In this document: piece by piece, positions 7,451 through 11,238 of the stretch
Position numbering within the stretch: position 1 is the stretch's first letter
Layout of the letters: every line of letters begins with the position of its first letter
NCBI GenBank assembly: GCA_049281195.1
Contig: JBAPRR010000182.1
Location: 1-11,238, forward strand
DNA: 11,238 bases
DNA from: JBAPRR01 sp049281195
GTDB lineage: Bacteria; Actinomycetota; Acidimicrobiia; Acidimicrobiales; CAVXTF01
Direction: 5' to 3'
Made by a program: the position numbers and the translations under genes
Notes under the pieces: model-generated
What the model was told of the DNA's origin: nothing
Databases searched by the model: none
What the model saw: the letters and a program-made list of their open reading frames with translations, nothing else

Positions 7451-9097
7451 ATGGCAGGGGTGGTCGGGCTCGACATAGCGACGAGCGCTGTCCGCGCCGC
7501 AGAGGTGGACACCGGGGCGAATCCTCCTACGCTGCTCGCCTTTGGGCAGATCGGTTTGCCGCCAGGGTCCATCGTCGACGGTGAGATCCAGGACCAGAGC
7601 GCAGTCGCGGATGCGATCGCCAGGTTGTGGCGCAACGGACAGTTCGGCTCCAAGTCGGTGGTTATCGGTATCGCCGGACTGCGGGCCATAACCCGTGAGA
7701 TCGATCTTCCGTACGTACCGGATGGGGAGATCGAGAGCGCGGTCAGGTTCCAGTCGGAAGAGGTAATTCCTTTCCCCCCCGATAAGACGATTCTCTCTAC
7801 ACAGGTTCTTGCCGACTTTGCATCCGCCGACGGATCGCAGATGCGCCGGGTTCTCGTCGCCGCTGCACACCGCGACCTTGTCGAGGGAGTGGTCAATGCG
7901 GTCGAGGCAGCGGGGCTTCAGGTCCAGGCCGTCGACCTTGTGTCATCGGCGCTTGTGCGCGCGCTGGTCGACTCTGAGACGATGTCCGACTCGCCCGAAG
8001 CGATCGTGTCGGTTGGTGCCGGGCTCACCGTCGTAGTGGTCCACCAGTTCGGTCGCCCGCAGTTCGTTCGTACGGTCGGTATCGGTGGCAACGCAACGAC
8101 CGCGGCGATAGCGTCCGCTCTCGACCTGCCCCTTGCGGATGCAGAGGCGGTCAAGAGGCGGCTCGGCGATCCCGTTCCGCAAGTGCAAGCAGCAGAGCGC
8201 GCCGCGCGTGCCAGCATGGCGGAACTCGTCGGTGAGATCCGCAATTCAATTCAGTACTTCGCCTCCCTCCCGGGCAGAGCCCCAATTTCCCGGGTTCTCT
8301 TGACTGGTGGCGGATCTCGCCTGAACGGCCTTGCCGAGACCGTCGAAGCTCAGGTACGCATTCCGGTCCAAGTCGTTTCCGCTTTGCCTCGTCTCGATCT
8401 GAGGAAGCTGGACCAGGACCCCGATCAGCTCGCCGCGATCGAATCCCTGGCAACAACGCCGATTGGATTGGCTCTCCCGGAGCCCAACCCCGAGGTCAAG
8501 AAGTTCAACCTCATCCCGCCGGAGGTGGCGGAGAAAGCTTTCCAGCTGAAGCTTCGGCGCAGGTTCATCTTCGCCGCTGCCGCGGTTGTGATTCTTCTCG
8601 TTCTGGGAGGTGTCGGGCAGTACCTCCGATACCACTTCGCGGAGAACAACGTCCACGGCGCGCAAGCACAGATCCAGCAGCTGAACGCGCAGATCCCGAA
8701 GTACGACCACGCGGTGAAAGCCGCCGACGAACTCAAAACAGCGGAGAGTCAGATAAACGCTGTAACGGGTGCGTCCGTCGACTGGTACGCGGTGCTCACC
8801 GAGATCACCGCCAAGACACCGTCAGGTCTGTCGTCGTCCTCCTTTCAGGGGACCGCTGGTGGAACGGGCACTGTCGGATCAGTCGCCGTGACGGAGACCG
8901 GTACATATCCGACCGACATCCACTTCAGTCCCGTTGCTCAGTGGATCGACAGCATCTCGGGCTCGCCGTTCTTTCAGCCACCCACGGTCTCAGCCGCCAG
9001 TGATTCGAAGAACAGCTCCAATCAATTCTCAGTCAGTTTCTCGTCGACGGTCAACCTTCAGCCGACAGCGAGCCTCGCCCAGAACGGGAGCTTCTGA
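7451..9097 (+). CDS. pilMN: PilM-PilN fusion protein
   Basis: In most T4P systems PilM (cytoplasmic, actin-like) and PilN (single-pass inner-membrane) are separate proteins joined through the PilN N-terminal peptide. Here they form one 548-residue chain. Residues 1-345 are PilM: phosphate-1 motif GLDIATSAVRAAEV (6-19), phosphate-2-like SVGAGLTVVVV (187-197, with Ser where Asp is usual) and adenosine motif LLTGGGSRLNGL (283-294). Residues 352-358, FNLIPPE, match the PilN 'INLLP' motif that normally docks into PilM. A basic stretch (KLRRR) and a transmembrane helix (about 373-390) follow, then a coiled coil (about 400-437) and a ferredoxin-like periplasmic or extracytoplasmic part to 548. There is no stop, frameshift or ribosome site at the junction. 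AAGGGAG precedes the ATG by 7 bases. Its TGA shares one base with the pilO ATG. Confidence 0.92.
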   Translation: MAGVVGLDIATSAVRAAEVDTGANPPTLLAFGQIGLPPGSIVDGEIQDQSAVADAIARLWRNGQFGSKSVVIGIAGLRAITREIDLPYVPDGEIESAVRFQSEEVIPFPPDKTILSTQVLADFASADGSQMRRVLVAAAHRDLVEGVVNAVEAAGLQVQAVDLVSSALVRALVDSETMSDSPEAIVSVGAGLTVVVVHQFGRPQFVRTVGIGGNATTAAIASALDLPLADAEAVKRRLGDPVPQVQAAERAARASMAELVGEIRNSIQYFASLPGRAPISRVLLTGGGSRLNGLAETVEAQVRIPVQVVSALPRLDLRKLDQDPDQLAAIESLATTPIGLALPEPNPEVKKFNLIPPEVAEKAFQLKLRRRFIFAAAAVVILLVLGGVGQYLRYHFAENNVHGAQAQIQQLNAQIPKYDHAVKAADELKTAESQINAVTGASVDWYAVLTEITAKTPSGLSSSSFQGTAGGTGTVGSVAVTETGTYPTDIHFSPVAQWIDSISGSPFFQPPTVSAASDSKNSSNQFSVSFSSTVNLQPTASLAQNGSF

Positions 9098-9720
9098 TGG
9101 ATCAGTTACGACGATTCCTCTGGCCCATAGCCATCGGTGGTGGGACCTTGATAGTCCTATTGATTGCGCTGTCAGCGTGGATCCTTCCTGAGGGGCACAA
9201 GGTGTCTGCTGCGAACGCACAGAACACCTCCCTGTTGTCTCAGGAGACGAGCCTCCAGGATCAGATCGAAGGCCTCCAGCACGAGTCGAAGAGCCTGCCG
9301 GACAACTGTTCTCAGCTGCAACAAGATCAGACTCTCGTTCCAGGGAGTCCGACAGTAGATCTGTTCCTTCACCAGATCTCGACCCTGGCCAACAACGTCG
9401 GTACCCAGACACCGAGCGTCTCGATCGCGAGTTCTGGTGCCGCCAGTGGAACTAGCAGCGGTGGTGCCGAGACCGTGTCGATCGATCTGACAGTCTCCGG
9501 AACATATCAACAGATCCTCAACTTTCTAAAGGGAATCGACGGAAAGTCTCTTCAGCGCCTGTATACGGTCTCGAATATCAGCGTCAGCGGAGCGACGACG
9601 ACTAGCGGATCGTCCCAACCAGTCTCAACTCTCACGCTGCAAGGAGCCATTTACTACACGACCGGCGTGCAGAACGTCTGCTCGAAGACTCCAACGAATC
9701 CCGCCTCTTCGAGCACCTGA
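9097..9720 (+). CDS. pilO: PilO-type inner-membrane alignment protein
   Basis: The partner of PilN in the T4P alignment subcomplex. The 207 residues show a short cytoplasmic N-terminus, one transmembrane helix (about 9-30), a coiled coil (about 36-78) and a C-terminal beta-rich, ferredoxin-like part. The last contains VSIDLTVSGTYQQILNFLKG (127-146), a typical PilO pattern. Two cysteines (71 and 195) lie outside the membrane and could pair. A Ser/Gly-rich insert (about 110-125) is low complexity. The start is fixed by the one-base overlap with the pilMN stop (TGATG) and by GGGAG at 9086-9090, so translation is probably coupled. No pilP or pilQ follows, which fits a monoderm-style system. Assignment rests on architecture and context more than on conserved residues, as is usual for PilO. 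Confidence 0.86.
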   Translation: MDQLRRFLWPIAIGGGTLIVLLIALSAWILPEGHKVSAANAQNTSLLSQETSLQDQIEGLQHESKSLPDNCSQLQQDQTLVPGSPTVDLFLHQISTLANNVGTQTPSVSIASSGAASGTSSGGAETVSIDLTVSGTYQQILNFLKGIDGKSLQRLYTVSNISVSGATTTSGSSQPVSTLTLQGAIYYTTGVQNVCSKTPTNPASSST

Positions 9721-9760
9721 GCAACGTCGATCGGATGGTTGTGAACATAGCAATCGTACG

Positions 9761-9790
9761 TTGTTTCTCAGCGCTTGTAGTCACTATTTG
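9761..9790 (+). promoter_or_regulatory. Weak candidate promoter for the pilA leader
   Basis: TTGTTT (9761-9766) and TATTTG (9785-9790) are separated by 18 bases and partly match the sigma-70-type -35 and -10 boxes. Initiation 7-12 bases downstream would fall at about 9797-9802, at or near the ATG of the small ORF at 9802. That would fit a leaderless transcript. Matches are only partial, and pilA may also be read from pilO. Confidence 0.25.
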
Positions 9791-9801
9791 CCCTGAAAGA
9801 G

Positions 9802-9978
9802 ATGGAAACGCTCAAGTCGAATATCACTCAAGACGATGTCAGTTCGGAGTCAATTCCAAGTCTCGATGAGACCTTGCAGGTGTGGCCGTCACCAGCGGGC
9901 ACGTTCCTCCCAAATGGATGGGCGTGCGGAATAAACGGTCAGTGCCACCCGTGGTGGCCCGTAAGCCATTGCCAATAA
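9802..9978 (+). CDS. Candidate small ORF, Trp/Cys-rich 58-residue peptide before pilA
   Basis: The ATG at 9802 opens a 58-codon frame ending in TAA at 9976-9978, 13 bases before the pilA start. The pilA ribosome site (AAAAGGAG, 9977-9984) overlaps this stop, which would allow translational coupling. The first half is acidic and polar (METLKSNITQDDVSSES...). The second is rich in Pro, Gly, Trp and Cys, with four Trp, three Cys and the run CHPWWP (48-53). I recognise no family. The profile could suit a regulatory leader peptide, where tandem Trp and Pro codons slow ribosomes, or a secreted or modified peptide precursor. No modification enzyme is nearby. There is no spaced ribosome site: GAAAGAG abuts the ATG, so leaderless translation would be needed. 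An open frame of this size can also occur by chance. Confidence 0.35.
   Translation: METLKSNITQDDVSSESIPSLDETLQVWPSPAGTFLPNGWACGINGQCHPWWPVSHCQ
9935..9962 (+). promoter_or_regulatory. Hairpin just upstream of the pilA ribosome site
   Basis: GCCACC (9944-9949), loop CGT, GGTGGC (9953-9958) make a perfect 6-bp stem with a 3-base loop. It is extended by ACGG (9935-9938) pairing with CCGT (9959-9962) across a 5-base bulge. It ends 14 bases before the AAAAGGAG site of pilA and has no T-run, so it is more likely an mRNA stability or translation-control element than a terminator. It lies within the codons for the CHPWWP part of the small ORF at 9802-9978. Confidence 0.5.
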
Positions 9979-9991
9979 AAGGAGAATACGA

Positions 9992-10687
9992 ATGTTTCAG
10001 GCAACCCTGCGGCGCCTCCGCGAGGCGCACGCAACAGAAATAGAGGGTGAGGAGACCGCTGAAGCCGGTTTCACCCTTATCGAACTTATGGTGGTGCTGT
10101 TGATTATCGCCATCTTGTTGGCCATTGCGATCCCCACCTTCCTCGGTGTTACCAACACCGCCGGAGACAGGGCCTCGCAGTCCAACTTGACCAACGCGTT
10201 GACGGAGGCCAAGGCCCTGTACCAGGTGACCCAGGCTTACTCGAGCAACAGTGGTGGTGGCGGTGCGTACACCTCAGGCGCCTTCGCAGCGCAGGCGCCC
10301 GAATTCACATGGGTAGCCGGCTCCGCCAACTGCGAGACGAACAGCAGCTCTAACTGCATCAGTGTCGCAATCGCCGACGTTGCTTCACAGAATGACGCTC
10401 AGGGTGTCGCTCTTGCAGCCTGGAGCGCCAAGACCAGCACCTGCTGGTACGCGATCGACTTGGAAGCAACACCGTCGGTAATCACAACGACACCTGCGGA
10501 CGCCAATGCGGTCCAGCAGACGGGCTCCAAGAACATTCCTGGAACCGGGACGACTGGTCTGCCTTCTGCTGGCGTGTTCTACGCCAAGGCGGTCAAGCCG
10601 GCCACCTGCGCAGCAAGCACGGCCATCAACCCGACGGGTGTGGCAAATTGGACAACGACGTACAGCACCGCTGGAGCGCTCTCCTAA
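9992..10687 (+). CDS. pilA: Type IV major pilin, PilA-like prepilin
   Basis: The structural subunit of the pilus. The 231-residue prepilin has a class III N-terminal signal with cleavage expected between Gly26 and Phe27 in AEAG/FTLIELMVVLLIIAIL. Phe at mature +1 and Glu at mature +5 (Glu31) are the canonical residues. The hydrophobic helix (27-50) ends in IPTFLG. The mature chain is about 205 residues, larger than minimal pilins. Its Ser/Thr/Gly-rich globular domain has four cysteines (114, 122, 151, 206) that could form two disulfides. The 26-residue leader is long, with a basic start (LRRLREAH) and an acidic end (EIEGEETAEA). The start has AAAAGGAG at 9977-9984 with a 7-base spacer. It stands apart from pilO by 271 bases and is followed by a strong terminator, so it is probably expressed as its own, more abundant unit. 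Confidence 0.95.
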   Translation: MFQATLRRLREAHATEIEGEETAEAGFTLIELMVVLLIIAILLAIAIPTFLGVTNTAGDRASQSNLTNALTEAKALYQVTQAYSSNSGGGGAYTSGAFAAQAPEFTWVAGSANCETNSSSNCISVAIADVASQNDAQGVALAAWSAKTSTCWYAIDLEATPSVITTTPADANAVQQTGSKNIPGTGTTGLPSAGVFYAKAVKPATCAASTAINPTGVANWTTTYSTAGALS

Positions 10688-10727
10688 CCGGATCGCTTCA
10701 TGCAAGTGACGGCGTTGTAACGTCGGC

Positions 10728-10776
10728 AAAAAAACAGCCCGGGTCAGGCCCCGCTTCGGCGGGGCCTGACCCTTTT
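10728..10776 (+). terminator. Intrinsic terminator after pilA
   Basis: GGGTCAGGCCCCGC (10741-10754) and GCGGGGCCTGACCC (10759-10772) form a perfect 14-bp stem closed by a TTCG tetraloop and followed by TTTT (10773-10776). A run of seven A (10728-10734) precedes the stem, so it could also work for transcripts from the right on the minus strand. It lies 40 bases after the pilA stop and separates the pil genes from the decayed thiolase. Confidence 0.93.
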
Positions 10777-10830
10777 CATCTACCGGTTTACATTCTTCGG
10801 TCGGAATCCCGTTGCGCGAACAAGTCGGTG

Positions 10831-11102
10831 TTGCGACTTCTCGACCTCGTCGAGTTGACAGTGGCATTCGCGGCGTAGGTGGTCGCCCTGATTCAAGGGT
10901 GAGGGTTCGGCATATCCGGTTTCGACCGGGCAACCGTCAACGGTTGGGGCATCTCACTCGGCCATTTGATCGGAGCAACAAGTGCGCCAATCCGGCCACC
11001 ATCCTTCGCAAGATGGGCCGCAGAGGCGCCTATTACGGGTCCGGAGCCATGTGCATCGGCGGCGGGCAGGGGCCTGCCCCGGTATCCGAACGGTTCAGCT
11101 GA
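10831..11102 (+). pseudogene. Decayed C-terminal fragment of a thiolase (acetyl-CoA acetyltransferase)
   Basis: No intact gene, but two adjoining frames spell the C-terminal quarter of a thiolase. In the frame starting at 10831: DLVEL-TVAFAA (family DLVEL-NEAFA), a TAG at 10876, VVALIQG, a TGA at 10900, GFGISGFDRATVNG, then WGISLGHLIGATSA (family SGISLGHPVGATGAR). At about 10987 the match moves to another frame, consistent with loss of one base in an arginine codon. It then continues as ATILRKMGRRGAYYG and AMCIGGGQGPAPVSERF to a TGA at 11100-11102 (family TLLREM-RR-ARYG and MCIGGGQG-AAVFER). The catalytic-site His of GH and Cys of CIGGG survive, while the Asn and Glu of NEAF are lost. About 290 N-terminal residues are missing. 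Two stops, a frameshift and truncation make it non-functional. The match is by memory of family motifs. Confidence 0.75.
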
Positions 11103-11152
11103 ATCGACTCACTCCGGAAGTCTCGCCATGACGTAGAGCGCCTGGAGCAGTA

Positions 11153-11238
11153 ATGTCGTTTCCACAAAACTTCAACAACTGGGGATCAACGGAAGCCCTC
11201 CAAGTACGAGGATCCGTGAATCCCCAGGTCGGCTGCGG
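11153..11238 (+). CDS. Possible start of a hypothetical gene running off the window
   Basis: The ATG at 11153 is preceded by GGAG (11144-11147) with a 5-base spacer, and the frame stays open for 28 codons to the window end. The visible peptide starts MSFPQNFNNWGSTEALQVRG. It has no signal peptide or domain I recognise, and it is polar rather than prepilin-like. An in-frame stop lies upstream at 11129-11131. With so few codons it could be a chance open frame; the ribosome site is the main support. Confidence 0.35.
   Translation, partial: MSFPQNFNNWGSTEALQVRGSVNPQVGC

Noticed and set aside
9721..9991. Cyclic-di-GMP riboswitch in the pilA leader
   Set aside because: I looked for conserved GEMM-type elements and did not see them; only a simple hairpin is visible.
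10812..11102. 96-residue open frame taken as an intact gene
   Set aside because: Only its last part matches thiolase, while the preceding motifs lie in another frame with stops, so it is better read as part of a pseudogene.
1..11238. CRISPR arrays, tRNA or rRNA genes, insertion sequences
   Set aside because: No regularly spaced repeats, RNA gene signatures, transposase-like frames or paired terminal inverted repeats were seen.

Overview
The window carries most of a type IV pilus (T4P) assembly locus from a high-GC bacterium (roughly 60% GC by eye). An actinobacterial host, perhaps a deep-branching lineage, fits best. The reasons are a PilM/N/O inner-membrane platform with no PilP or secretin PilQ in the window, strong GGAGG-type ribosome sites, GTG start use, and a decayed thiolase most like actinobacterial acetyl-CoA acetyltransferases as I remember them. 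The taxon is inference only.

Layout: (1) 2-721 (+), the C-terminal two thirds of a PilT-family ATPase, cut by the window edge at its Walker A lysine. (2) 749-1501 (-), a convergent prepilin-peptidase homologue that keeps its four zinc cysteines but has lost the catalytic aspartates. (3) 1502-1871, the divergent intergenic region. (4) 1872-7136 (+), a tight pilB - MshEN-pilT - pilC operon. (5) 7137-7450, a non-coding gap with a GC-rich hairpin and a palindrome. (6) 7451-9720 (+), a pilM-pilN gene fusion overlapping pilO. (7) 9721-9991, the pilA leader region, with a candidate 58-codon Trp/Cys-rich small ORF and a hairpin just before the pilA ribosome site. (8) 9992-10687, the major pilin gene pilA, followed by a textbook intrinsic terminator. 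(9) about 10831-11102, a thiolase C-terminal fossil with two in-frame stops and a frameshift. (10) 11153 to the window end, the possible start of another gene.

Working together: PilB would power pilus extension and the two PilT-type ATPases retraction. PilC and PilM/N/O form the cytoplasmic and inner-membrane platform, and PilA is the subunit. PilA has a normal cleavage motif, yet the local PilD homologue looks catalytically dead, so a second peptidase is probably encoded elsewhere. The most notable points are this pseudo-peptidase, the fusion of an MshEN domain (a cyclic-di-GMP-binding family) to a retraction-type ATPase, the PilM-PilN fusion, the small ORF and hairpin ahead of pilA, and the thiolase fossil downstream.
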